NCBI GenBank assembly: GCA_948567375.1
Contig: OX419755.1
Coordinates: 80,432,218 to 80,496,217, forward strand
DNA length: 64,000 nt
Direction: 5' to 3'
Source: Lunularia cruciata
Lineage: Eukaryota; Streptophyta; Marchantiopsida; Lunulariales; Lunulariaceae
Part shown: positions 23,747 to 34,629 of the stretch, piece by piece
Layout: the number at the start of each line of letters is the position of its first letter
How positions within the stretch are numbered: the stretch's first letter is position 1
Translations under genes and position numbers: made by a program
The notes under the pieces: model-generated
What the model saw: the letters and a program-made list of their open reading frames with translations, nothing else
Database searches by the model: none
What the model was told of the DNA's origin: nothing

Positions 23747-25657
23747 CTAGAACTGCCACTCGACATAATCATCATTCCCTTTATGACTATCGTACTCCGC
23801 CATCATCAGACTTGACTTCTCCTTTTCGTGTCCGCATATGTAGTTTAATCCAACCAGCAGCTCTGTGATATGTGCCTCCGTTTTAACTAAGTCGGCGAAG
23901 AAAAGGGTCTGAAGTAGAAGGATGTTGGAACGAGCAGCGCATTGTTGCTGCTCAAAGTTGTGTTCCGACTGCCACCTTATCATGTTGTGGGCAAGAGGTG
24001 TCAACCAGGCCAGGATTCTTTCCATTGCATCTTTCCAATCTCCTGCGATTCCAGCATCGAAACCATAAGTTCCCCGCATTGATGACTTCAGCCTAGACCT
24101 TAAGGCCATCCGCACGGATTTCGGTAACATGTGATACAGGTCGTCCCTAGAGTCATGTGATATAAGATGTGGAAACTTGACCATCTTTTCGATGATGATA
24201 ATCACATTCGCATAGTGTATAGCCAAGGCCGCACCACCAAGAGTAGTGGTTGGTGCATTGAGATGCCTGTTTTTGGGGTCAAAAAATATTTTCCTTGTTT
24301 GGCCAGTTTGACCAAACACATCAGACTGTAGTTGATCCACTGTAGTTCTTCTCGGGTGATAGATCGCTGCACTCGTCCGCCGTTGTTGATCAACTCCATT
24401 TGCCAGGGGGATCTTCACATCGTCCAATTGGGGCCCACTCGCTAGTAAGTTGCATTCACTGGGGCCGCAGTTGGGAACGCTACCATTACGGCCCCATGGA
24501 ACATCTACCTTATCGGTGAAAGGACTAGGACCTGGGTCGAGACCCCCTGACTGGAAATCAACAGATCCCCGAGTGGGAGAATACAGACAGTTTTGGTAGA
24601 GTGGAAAGTAGCAAGCATAAGATTGCTTACTATTCGTGATCATAGGTCCTGCAGCAAGAGTTTGAGGAGTGGATGGACGAATATCTGAGACCACAGGAGA
24701 CACCCTAGAGGTAGAAGTGCTACTAGCTGGACTTGGCATAGAATTCACAATTCCATTCCTGTTTGTTTGCTCACGGGAGCCTGCAGAATGAAGCAGCACC
24801 GCGCTGGAAACTGATATAGCGTTGGTAGCGGGTACATCCAAACCTCTACGATATGATCCTACCTTATTAAAAGGTCCAGCTAGAGAGAGGGGAGAAGGGT
24901 AACCATCTTTCAGTCTTTCGACGGGACAGAGTTGCGGCAGTTTCAGCAGAGGGGATCCGAAGACGTTCAAAATTCTTCCATGAATGGTGCACACAGTCCG
25001 AGCCAGAAGGGTGACAATTTTGTCATAAGGTCGGTTCCACAAAGATGCGTCTCTGAGGTACTTAATTTCCTGCCGATGCCATGCGGCCTTCTGTTCCATG
25101 GCAACCACAGTGTCTCTGTCTCGGGGTGTGCCTGACCCGTCATCCACCATTCGACGGATACCCTGCTCCAGATCTCCCAGAATCTCTAGCTCCTGATACA
25201 AATTTGAAGTTGAAGCAATATATAGTTCCATTTTTTTTATCTTCCCTTCCATGTCTTTGAGAGGATACTCCCACGACCGAACATCTATATTCTGCTTCAG
25301 AATATCGTTGTACACATGCTCGAAGCCATGGAGTATTGGTTCGCGACACCTCTTCCCCACTCGGGCTACTGCCCCGGCAATTGAAGTAAGATCCTGAAGT
25401 TTTTCCATGCAGGCCAGACTAAGGAGAACAGCTTCATTGTCGGATACTAAATTCAGAACACCCTCCGCTTTTACAACATCCGTACGGAGCCGCATAATCT
25501 CGTGGTCACTTAAAGACTGCCACAGAAGCATTATTTTTGCCATTACATTTGCTACTTCGAAGGAGAGAATTCCTATTTTCCCTTTCTCGGGCTTGCTACC
25601 CTTTCTTCCCCCATCCGGACCCAGAACAGCCTTGATCGTGCTAACCTGGCTCCCCAT
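23747..25657 (-). CDS. DUF3475/DUF668 protein, PSK-SIMULATOR-like superfamily, intronless
   Basis: A single uninterrupted frame of 636 codons with ATG at 25657 and TAG at 23747. Residues about 28-85 (ILSFEVANVMAKIMLLWQSL onward) match the DUF3475 domain. Residues about 470-565 (TLGGAALAIHYANVI, then YHMLPKSVRMALRSRLK) match DUF668. The ~200 residues between them are Ser/Pro-rich and probably disordered. The start MGSQVS has Gly2 and Ser6, fitting N-myristoylation, so plasma-membrane association is plausible. In Arabidopsis the superfamily includes the PSI proteins, which promote growth with phytosulfokine signalling, and an intronless uncharacterised branch. The lack of introns and the length near 600 residues fit that second branch. 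The biochemical activity is unknown. Confidence 0.93.
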   Translation of the reverse strand: MGSQVSTIKAVLGPDGGRKGSKPEKGKIGILSFEVANVMAKIMLLWQSLSDHEIMRLRTDVVKAEGVLNLVSDNEAVLLSLACMEKLQDLTSIAGAVARVGKRCREPILHGFEHVYNDILKQNIDVRSWEYPLKDMEGKIKKMELYIASTSNLYQELEILGDLEQGIRRMVDDGSGTPRDRDTVVAMEQKAAWHRQEIKYLRDASLWNRPYDKIVTLLARTVCTIHGRILNVFGSPLLKLPQLCPVERLKDGYPSPLSLAGPFNKVGSYRRGLDVPATNAISVSSAVLLHSAGSREQTNRNGIVNSMPSPASSTSTSRVSPVVSDIRPSTPQTLAAGPMITNSKQSYACYFPLYQNCLYSPTRGSVDFQSGGLDPGPSPFTDKVDVPWGRNGSVPNCGPSECNLLASGPQLDDVKIPLANGVDQQRRTSAAIYHPRRTTVDQLQSDVFGQTGQTRKIFFDPKNRHLNAPTTTLGGAALAIHYANVIIIIEKMVKFPHLISHDSRDDLYHMLPKSVRMALRSRLKSSMRGTYGFDAGIAGDWKDAMERILAWLTPLAHNMIRWQSEHNFEQQQCAARSNILLLQTLFFADLVKTEAHITELLVGLNYICGHEKEKSSLMMAEYDSHKGNDDYVEWQF

Positions 25658-28450
25658 CCTAATTGATATGATTCAAATGTCAAGAGAGCCCCACCATATT
25701 CACAACATCTTCAACTGTTTCCTCTGGCATGGCAGGCTGATGAATGCTACACTTTCCTCTAACTTCACACCAAAACGCCTACAACTAGCCACGACTGGCC
25801 TTTTCAGTAACTCCGGTCATTTGCTCGCACAGATCCAGGGTCTCTCCAGCACTTCCCGTACCTGGACACAGCAACGGACATGTTCAGAAATTACTGTAAT
25901 CTAATACCGAGCATCGCAAAGTCTGTCTTCTACAAGACCAATTTCTGCATTCCACAACTCTGGTAAGCACATCAGCGTTTTAGGTCAAATGCTACCAAGT
26001 ATACTGGGACAGCGTCAGGAATCTAAAGCTCAAGGCCAACTTCAGCACGCTCTTGGTTATATGTCACAATCTTTCTCATGTGTAAACCATAGGGGATGAT
26101 GTACCATGCATGAGGTTTGTCCTTTTAAGACTGCAGGGCGGATGAGGAGAAGGACACACCAATCTGGTCCGGAAATTATATACACTCAAGCGGGAGAGTT
26201 CCGATGGTCAGCTTCCGGCAAATCAGAACAATTCTTGTTCCAGATGACTGATAACGAAACAAATTCGTTACTTTCACACCAATGGGGAAACAAAGCTCGT
26301 TCATTGGACAGGAAAAAGCTCGCAACTCATCAGGAAAGGATTGTCATTAGTGCCTTCTTACGACAGAGTAAAATCTTTATCATGCCCTGAAAGTTCACCC
26401 ACAAACCCCACTGATCGCATCGCGTGGTGTGATCTCCACACAACTTGACATACACAGGAAAAGAATTTGTCCATGTAGCCACTAGGACCAGGTAAACAAC
26501 AAGGAGGAAGGAAGCATTCATTGCTTCTCTTGAGCACACAATCGGAGCCTGAAAGTGGAAGTCAGGAGATAAAGATCCTCCCGGAAATCCAGAGAAGCAT
26601 TGGAAATGATCTTGACAGCAATCATCCCCCCGCTTGACTTTTCTCAACCTACGCAGAGTCGCTACCTGTGACAAGCGTAGGAAGAAATTTTCCTCTCCAA
26701 AGGAGGTGTATCAAGAGTATTCATTCAGCAGGAGATCTGCAGGATCAGGCGTCGCGAAGCCAAGTCGGGTATCAAGACTAGGTCAGCGCCGTGCCCTAGT
26801 CTTGATAAGAAGAGGATATTCTCCGATATGCGTTTCAGCGTCTAAGGTGATTAGGTTCTTCCTTTGCTGTGGAGTATAGGATTAGTTCTGCGACGAAAAG
26901 GTCAACTGGCAACGCGTGGATGGGAAGATCAACAAATTCACCAAAACATCCTCGGTTGAACCACAACGAACAGCAGGCACTGCGAATCCCTTTGCCACAA
27001 ATATATGTCATGGATACGAACCTGACTTCTATTGTGGATAAATCGCTCACTGGCACCTTCAAACTCTTCGTCTGAGGTAATACGTGCACGATCGGAGTAC
27101 TTCAAGACTATCAGACATTCCTAAGGGTCCCTAGTCTCTCAATGGCGGTAATAACCACCTACAAAGTTTGTCGGTCAAAATTTCCACTGAGTTACAGGTA
27201 CTCGGCGATCTTTGACTTCTAAGTACTCTCCAACGCTTATGTTTGTAAATATGTACAATGAAAACACAGACGTCCGTTGTCAATCGAATCGCCTCATTAC
27301 CTTCAAGTCCATGGGCGCAGCACGGGTACATTGCACGAAGAATGCTATCCAAGTTCAACCCTCACGCCATCATCATTACGGTTGCAAAAGACTGTCATCC
27401 ACAACTCAATGAGTCTCGGATACAGGATCTCCTGCCAAAGGCTTAATACCATCGCTTCCGACGGCTGTAATGTGTTGTCACATCCTCTATCTCCGCTACT
27501 CCCTGAATATCTGTATATCTAATCTGTATGTATGTACAAAGACTCTCCCCCGCTATGCACTGCGACCCTGAATCTTCTAGTGGCGCGCGCGTTCGTGGTG
27601 AGCAGCTCACAATGCAGAAGAGGTCAGCAGAATACATCTCCCACAACCCGACGAGCCCGATTCTGCTTCCTCATTTCCGCCCTTCCACGCTCCCCTTACA
27701 ACTGTTTCCCAATGGAGGATGCCTGTGGCCCTTTGAATAATAACGCGCTGCCAGCTGATTCCACAAATAATAGAAAGAGCACACAAAATCATGTTTGGCC
27801 TCCTCTGCTTCTCCTTTAGCTGGGCATTTTTCTCCCTTCTCTCTCCCAACGAAGACTCCCCGACCTGCCTTTCACTTTCCCCGAAATCGGAGTTTCACAC
27901 CACCTTCCAAGGCCCGGAGAAAAAAAGAAAAAAAAGGAATGCAACCAAATGGAGCTTGACGCGTGAACTTGATCCGGCCAACTGCGTCCTCACATGCAAG
28001 AGGAAAGCGAACACCCAACGCAACAAAGCTGCACAGCACGCGAGTACTAAACTCCTTCCTGAAATACACCCCAAACTCTACCCCACCAGCAAGACAAGTA
28101 ACGCCACTCTCACTCCGGAAAAGTCTTCTTTCTACCTCTCCCCTGCTCCTGCTCCGAAGCTGCAATGCTATACATCCTCTCGTCCCCTTTCCTCCGCCCA
28201 CTCTAGACTTCCTCTTCCCCCACCCCTTCCACCGCCTCTTCTGCAGTCAGAAGGACCTTCTCCTTCTACACCTCATCTACATTTGCACTGCAAACAACAG
28301 TCTCTGTCTCCTCCTCATCTGATCCTCCTCTTCTCCTTCTTCTTCTCTCTGTACTGAAGATCGCCTCCTCATCATCACCACTTTCCTCGAGACGGTCACC
28401 TTCCTCTATTCTGGCATTCTGCGATCCCAAGCACGTACGTAAATTCTCTT
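25658..28450 (-). promoter_or_regulatory. Probable leader and promoter region of the DUF668 gene
   Basis: No coding exon is supported between the ATG at 25657 and about 28,450. The block 27,800-28,450 is strongly CT-rich on +, hence GA-rich on the minus strand, like the GA-rich leader of the MPSG-type gene. This suggests the promoter or distal 5' exon of the minus-strand gene lies there, with one or more introns in the leader. This is inference from composition; the long plus-strand frame in the same block is low-complexity Ser/Pro/Leu and was rejected. Confidence 0.35.
26770..26807. repeat. Perfect 13-bp hairpin
   Basis: TATCAAGACTAGG at 26770-26782 is exactly complementary to CCTAGTCTTGATA at 26795-26807, with a 12-base loop. 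It lies in the presumed upstream region of the DUF668 gene. Its role is unknown. Confidence 0.75.
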
Positions 28451-30890
28451 CCTATTCTACCTCCCGCGCCTCCCTATTTTGTCAACTTAGCTACACTTCA
28501 CTGACCGCCTGGTCTCTACCTTCTGCCTGACTGTAGGACAACTCTCTCTCTCTTTCTTCGTTTACAGTCAGAAAAGCATCTATCTGATCCACGTAAAACA
28601 CCACTCGCCTCGTGTCGCGATTCCGCTTACGGCCCCACACGCTCATCCTCCGAGACCCTCGTTCCCGCTTATAAGGCTGTTCTTCGCGGTCGCCGGTCAA
28701 GGACCGGCGCTCCATCTGTTAGAAGTCCCTGATCCTCACAACCTCAGGCAGAATAAACCGCGGTAACAGTGCATCCGGGGAGTAAAACACGCATAAACTA
28801 TAATTCAAACTTACAGTGCTTCCCACCTTTCGGCCATCGATCAGCAATCTGACGGCCCGCCTCATTATGCAAGTAGATAATTTTACCACCCACCCTTGTA
28901 TTACGTGGCTTCGGTGGCCGGGATGTTTCATTCCAAGCTGGCGGAGAGCTCCCTGGCGGCTCTGGTTGTCACCATCGTGCGTCACTTCTGGAACGGCCAT
29001 GCCGTCCATCTTCAGTCTCGGTCACAGATCTTGACTTCTCCTCCGTCAAAGTAACTCAAAGTCCAACTTTTCCAACTCGATTAACCTCGGGTCAGTTAAC
29101 CTTGTAGGTTGTCTCTCACTCAACCGGTCTCGACCACTGTACCTCCATGAACGCTCTCTGTTCGGAAGAGGCTCACTTTTAAACTCATCATCTCCCACTT
29201 AATGCAAACTGAAGAGTTTAGTTGTACAGTGTATGAACTCATCGACAATTAGAACCAGTTCGACTCATAACGAAGCGAAGAACACAAGCAGTAATGTAGA
29301 CGTAAACACTTCCTTGTAAACTCTTCAAAATTCTCTCATTACGCGTAAGTTAGATATTTCATCAAGTGTAAGTAAGGCATATTAGTTGACTTTACTCCTA
29401 TAAACCTCTTAAATGCGTAGAGGCAGAACCCATTGGGTGGGACTAACTTTGCATTTAGTACCCCCTCCCAGAGTACCTGCAGGTGTGTAAAGACGTTTAC
29501 CTGCATATGTTCACTGTATGTAACCTCCACATACGTGTTGTGGTTGCCATCATTTTGAATCCACGACCTTGCCAGATTACAAGTTATCGTCCACTGCATA
29601 GATGACATAATTATGTTGTTATGGGAGGTTGTATAAACAGGAACTTCGCCCTATCTTTATAGAGGAACAGCATTAAAATGCAGGATTGTGGGGGACTCCA
29701 CCGCCCTGACGACTTTATTTCCAGTAAGAACACTGTAAACAGTTCAATCCTCACGTCATGTCGTGATGTTTATACTAAATCATATATTTTCTTAAATTTT
29801 GAAATTTTTTACTAATCTAATGGAAGTCTTTTGTTTCTGGCTGTTTGGGTGATTTTTATTGGAACACCTTTTTAAGCAACTAAGTAATTTTGTTAGAGTA
29901 ATTTGAAAACCAGCCACCTTGCTGAGATTAAAAAGTGTAATTGATGTCACTGTCGCTGAGAGTAGGATGAAACTTTTGGATTATTTTCCCCAAACAAATC
30001 AGGCATCACATATATGAAACTTTAAGAAACTTCTGAATAGCACATTAAACTGCATAAAATTTTAGAATTTTTATTAAGTATTTTTACATAAGGGAAAAAA
30101 TTGGATTTTGATTTGCCAAATATGATTCATTTATGTGTATGACCCCTATAAATATAGAAAGTTTAAATATAGATTTAAATATCTAGAGAGTGTAGACGGG
30201 GCTTATATCGATCACTAACTTCACTTCTTCAAATTATATGCATGAATTATATGCCTTCTAGAGACATCAAAATTGGAAATTCAAGCAACCCTTCTAAAGG
30301 TTTGCATTAGTTGCTCCAAATTAAAAGCATGAGTTTGATTACGTTTAGCAACATAACACTAACCTACCTACAAATAAAAACTACTTTTCTATCTAGTTAT
30401 ATATCTTCTGATTTTGTTTGAGGGCTTTGAGATTTTGGGAGAGTGTGGAGATGTGAGAGGAGAGGGAGAGATGTGAGAGGAGGGATCTATATATTCTGAG
30501 GGCTTCCTAACATATAGCAAACGGGTGAATAGTTGATTTTGTTCATTTTTCAATTTCGGTTCCATTGGTACCTAGATTGAAGACTATGGAGAATTGAGTA
30601 GAAAGTGATGAGGATTTTTTAAGTTTTTTAGGGTTTAGAGTGATCAATCCACATTGAGAATGATGGATTGTGAATTTTCATTTCTAATCTCTTGGTTTTC
30701 ATGATTAAGTTCCATGGGAATTTAGTTTGAAAATTTTGGAGATGGAATTTGAAAGTTGTGAGAGTTGTAGATTTTACAGTTTGGAGAGATTGTATTTTCT
30801 TATGTGAGTTGGGATGTAAGGGGTTGTAGTTTTGCAGGTATGGAGAGATATGGATAGGAGCATCATGTGTTACTATCGTTATTCTTGTGC
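28451..30890. other. Intergenic region, AT-rich to the right
   Basis: No supported gene. Composition shifts from balanced to AT-rich near 29,700. A short purine-rich repeat of GAGATGTGAGAGGAG type lies at about 30,440-30,485. The right edge approaches the 5' end of the RT element starting near 30,896. Confidence 0.4.
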
Positions 30891-32363
30891 TAGCCATGAC
30901 TACACCTCCCCATGTGGAGCCGCCTAGAGTGGCTCGGGATACACCATGCTTGGTGTATCACCGATGCTTTACCTTGCAAGGGGTAAAGAACCATATGAGA
31001 AGTCTGCACAAGGACTATGATTGGACCCATTGGGATGCCCATGTGAGGCAAGCGACCACATCTACAATAGTGACACTCAAGATTACATGTGTTTCTTCTA
31101 TCCCTTTGTTGACCCTTCCAGGGATACCGATCAAGTTGTAGGAGTGGTTAGCTTCTCAGGCGGGTTACATTTAGGGGTTATTTGAGACTAGTTTTCCATG
31201 TCCACATTTATTCCGTAAGGTACCCCGCACACTCCATGACGAGGCTAGACAAGCATTCTGCCTACCACTTGATTGTTTGGCACGTGATTCCTTGGACAAG
31301 TTAGCATGGTTCATATTCCTCTTACTCCCTTGATGGTGTCTTTGTTATGCTAGAGGGGACATGAGGGGCATAGAGAGGTGGCTGCTAGATTTTGTCAATT
31401 TTGAGCATGGGATTGGACAGCCCTTCAGGAGGAGTCTATTGGGGCTACACGCTTTAGGAGACAAGTTGTGCCATAGGATACAATAGAGTCCACTCGATTA
31501 TGATGGTGTAGGACATTGGGTCAGGCAGTGGATTTTAGTAGAGCAGCATGAGCGCTACACTCTTTGTCTATGGCAAGTTGTATTGATGAGACTATCTCTT
31601 CTCTACGCTCACTACATCCTATGGCAATAGAGGGACTACCACTAGAGGTCTTATATTATCAGCCTAAGAAGCCTTTATGTCTTGATGGGTTGCTTTTAGC
31701 ACAAGCACTATGCACTGCCCCTTGCCTTTCCTTAAGAGGCTTGTCAAGGATGGTTTACGAGCACCTTTGAGATTTCTTTCAAGTAGATGATCCTTCTAGT
31801 GGTTTTATCAAGTTGTTTTAGGTGGTTGTATGTAATACCAATAGCTTGACACATGATCTAGAGATGAAATTTGGTTTGGTAACATCTGGGAGGATGTTAT
31901 ACATGATGGACTAAGTAGATCAGACAAAGGTATCACCAAAAGAGTACTTCTGCTAATTGGCCAAAAACCAAAACATGCTTGAAGACTTTAGAATCAATAG
32001 CTAGACATATGATCTAAAGGTAGAACTTAGGTTGGTGACATCTAGAAGTATGGTACAAATAATGGACAAAGTAGATCATGTAGAGGTATCACCAAAAGAG
32101 CACTTCTCCTAATAGGGAAAAAACCAAAATAGGCCTGAAAACTTTAGAGGCAATTTTGGAGGCCTAAATGGATGAATTAGGCCTTGAAAATGTGCATATG
32201 CTCCCCCCCTAAAATAGAAGAATGGCTCGCCTCCCTTCATCTTAGTTTGTCTAACCAAGAGCTTTCCAATGGTGCCTCATCTACGTGATTATGAGATTCC
32301 TATAAGCAGATTCCCTAAAAGATTCCCTTTGGTCAAAGCCTATTTGACCAACCAAATGGGACC

Positions 32364-33055
32364 TGTAACACCCATTTGTGCATGTGTGTGGTATTGTGAT
32401 ATTTAGCTTGGTATTACAAGTACTTAAGAGATATTATTTATATAGAGATAAAGGATGGTTCTATATTAGTCATGGTTAGCTAAAGTTAGTCATAGCTAAG
32501 ATAGATGGGACCTTACTTTAGAGGAAGTAGAAAAGATGAGCACCACTATTTTGGATTTTAGTGTGTTGACTTGGTATTATTCCTAGGTGTTTGGCTTTGG
32601 GGAAAGAGTTGAGAACTCTTGGGCCCGCAAGCCTTTTTGTTTTGGATTCTTCTTTAGTCCAAGGATAGCCCATGTGAAGGAATCCTTGCTTTAGTGGTTG
32701 GGTCAAGATAAGACCACATGCTTAGGGGAATATGCCCATGTGAATGGATATTCCTTTCTACTTTTTGACTTTACTTGACTTTTAGTCTAGTAACTTGAGT
32801 TACTACGGTAATTAGTAACTTTGGTACGTAACTATTTCACAAGTATATAAACAAGGAGTGAGGAGGTACTCATCATCCTTTCATTTGCAACTATCTCTCT
32901 CTCATTGAGTTCTCTAGTGAGCAATGTCTTGAGTCTTGGAGTGTTAGCCTTGGAGGAGTATGATGGAGTTGGGGTTCCTTGCCTTCTTAGTCCATGGTGC
33001 GCTACCATAATAGCCATCAGAGGTTCATCCTGAGTGAGAGACAGGCCGGCTCACA
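32364..33055 (+). repeat. 5' LTR of gypsy element A
   Basis: 692 bp, TGTAACACCC...GGCTCACA, with TG/CA ends. A TATATAA box at 32844-32850 probably directs transcription. It shows no difference from the 3' LTR. Short open frames inside it are not genes. Confidence 0.97.
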
Positions 33056-33059
33056 TTTT

Positions 33060-33078
33060 TGGTTCCGTTGCCGGGACC
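33060..33078 (+). promoter_or_regulatory. Primer binding site of element A
   Basis: TGGTTCCGTTGCCGGGACC begins 4 bases after the 5' LTR. It resembles the TGGCGCCGTTGCCGGGG-type sites used by many plant gypsy elements. The cognate tRNA has not been assigned. Confidence 0.75.
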
Positions 33079-33915
33079 TCTCTAGAAGGCAAGATAATGT
33101 TCCGCGTCCAATTCTACATTAGGCAGAAGGAGGCTATGAGAGCTCACTTGGAGAGAACATTAGGAGAGGAGAGGGCTGAACTTATGTTAGAGAACCAAGA
33201 TCCATTTGTATACCCTGTAGTTCATTATGATGTCTTTGAGGTGATTTTGTACATCTTGTACACATGAGAGGAATTGGAGAGATTGTGTGAGGTGGATTGC
33301 AGATTTTGGGGATTAAGGTGATTTTGGGCAAAATCTCAAGTTTGAGATCTGGACTTGAGATTTCTACACATGATAGCTTGGGTTATCTTTCAGTTAGCAC
33401 ACTTGAAATTATTGAGAGAGTTTCTATGCGCACTGGGCTAGAATTTTTGAAAGTTGATAGGGTAAAGTGCTTCCGCAACTGCATGCTCTCTGGAAAATTG
33501 TACAGAGTCTGCCATTTCTTCAATTTTTAGTGAATTGTCCTGAAAATTTCCAAGAAAATTCAGTGCAGTGTATCCTACCTGGTGCCACAAAAATTAGAGA
33601 GAGATCATTTTTGCGCAGGGCGTTACAAGTTTTTGAAGTGAGGGGGGTGGTTTTCAGACCAAATCTGAAATATGGGTGCTGAATAGAAAGGTGTCTAGGC
33701 CAAATGGCTCGATGAAAAGATCTAAAATTTTGCAGGGAGGGACGCCCTGGAGTTGTGATCAACTGTGAAAAATTTCAGAGGACTGTGATATATTGGTTGG
33801 GAGATTTGAGTGACATTGTGAGGAAGGGTCAATTCTGCAGAGTGGAGATCTCATGCATGAGAAGTTTGAGATCAACAAAAAGCATGTTTGAGTGTTTAGA
33901 TTCATCTTTGGGAAC

Positions 33916-34389
33916 ATGGAGGGTCATCAAGAGTGGAAATTGAGATTATGCAAGGTTCCCCAAGGGTTTGAGGTGATTGTAGGGGTGGATTTGAGGAAAA
34001 GAGAGTTTACAATAGAATTTGAAGAGAGTGTTGAGAGGATCCAAAAACCTACACCACTTGGAGGAAAGAGTGAGTCTAAGTGCTTTCTATGTGGAGAGAA
34101 GGGACATAAGGCAAGTTCATGTCTATTGACCTTTGAGAGCAAGAGATTGAGGGAAAGGAGAGGCTTACTTGACTTGGGTTTGCATGTTGGACCTTCTTCA
34201 CCAAGATTGGGAGGGAGAAGATCTAAGACCAAAGAGTTGTGTGAGGTTTGTGGAGTTGAAGGACTTCCAAAAGGACATGAGTGTAGTGGAGTAAAAGCAC
34301 TTTTGGAAACTTTGGTGAAGGATCTTGGAGAGAGTCTTAGTACAGCTACAGAAATACTACCACCTTCATCAGCTAGTTCTCAAGATTAG
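33916..34389 (+). CDS. Accessory frame of element A with zinc-knuckle motifs
   Basis: 157 codons from ATG 33916 to TAG 34389, upstream of and separate from Gag-Pol. It contains a CCHC knuckle (CFLCGEKGHKASSCLL: Cys-x2-Cys-x4-His-x5-Cys) and a second Cys/His cluster (CEVCGVEGLPKGHEC). Both clusters suggest nucleic-acid binding. The Gag-Pol frame has its own knuckle, so this is an additional protein, comparable in position to the extra 5' ORF of some plant Tat/Ogre elements. The family is not recognised. A GTG-initiated extension to 33892 is unlikely in a plant. Short frames between 33097 and 33891 lack recognisable motifs. Confidence 0.6.
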   Translation: MEGHQEWKLRLCKVPQGFEVIVGVDLRKREFTIEFEESVERIQKPTPLGGKSESKCFLCGEKGHKASSCLLTFESKRLRERRGLLDLGLHVGPSSPRLGGRRSKTKELCEVCGVEGLPKGHECSGVKALLETLVKDLGESLSTATEILPPSSASSQD

Positions 34390-34629
34390 TGATGGAGATA
34401 ATCTTTCAACTTATGGATAAACTATCCATGAGAGTTAGATTAATATGCACTCTAGGATTTGATGTTGCTATAGAAATCTTGGAGCAACCTGAACCTTTTG
34501 TGTTCCCTAGAGTGGATTATTCTCAGATGGTGTTAGTCATGTATATACTCTATTAGTAATAGAGTGAGAGAAAAGAAAAGAGAAAAAAAAAAAAAATTTG
34601 AGAGAAAAGAAAGATAGTGAGGGGTTAAG

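Noticed and set aside
27791-28357. 188-codon frame on +
   Set aside because: It lies in CT-rich low-complexity DNA; its Ser/Pro/Leu composition follows from the repeats and no family is recognised.
32518-33017. Two open frames on - inside the LTR, repeated at 39659-40158
   Set aside because: They are identical because the LTRs are identical; there is no domain and they lie antisense to the element.
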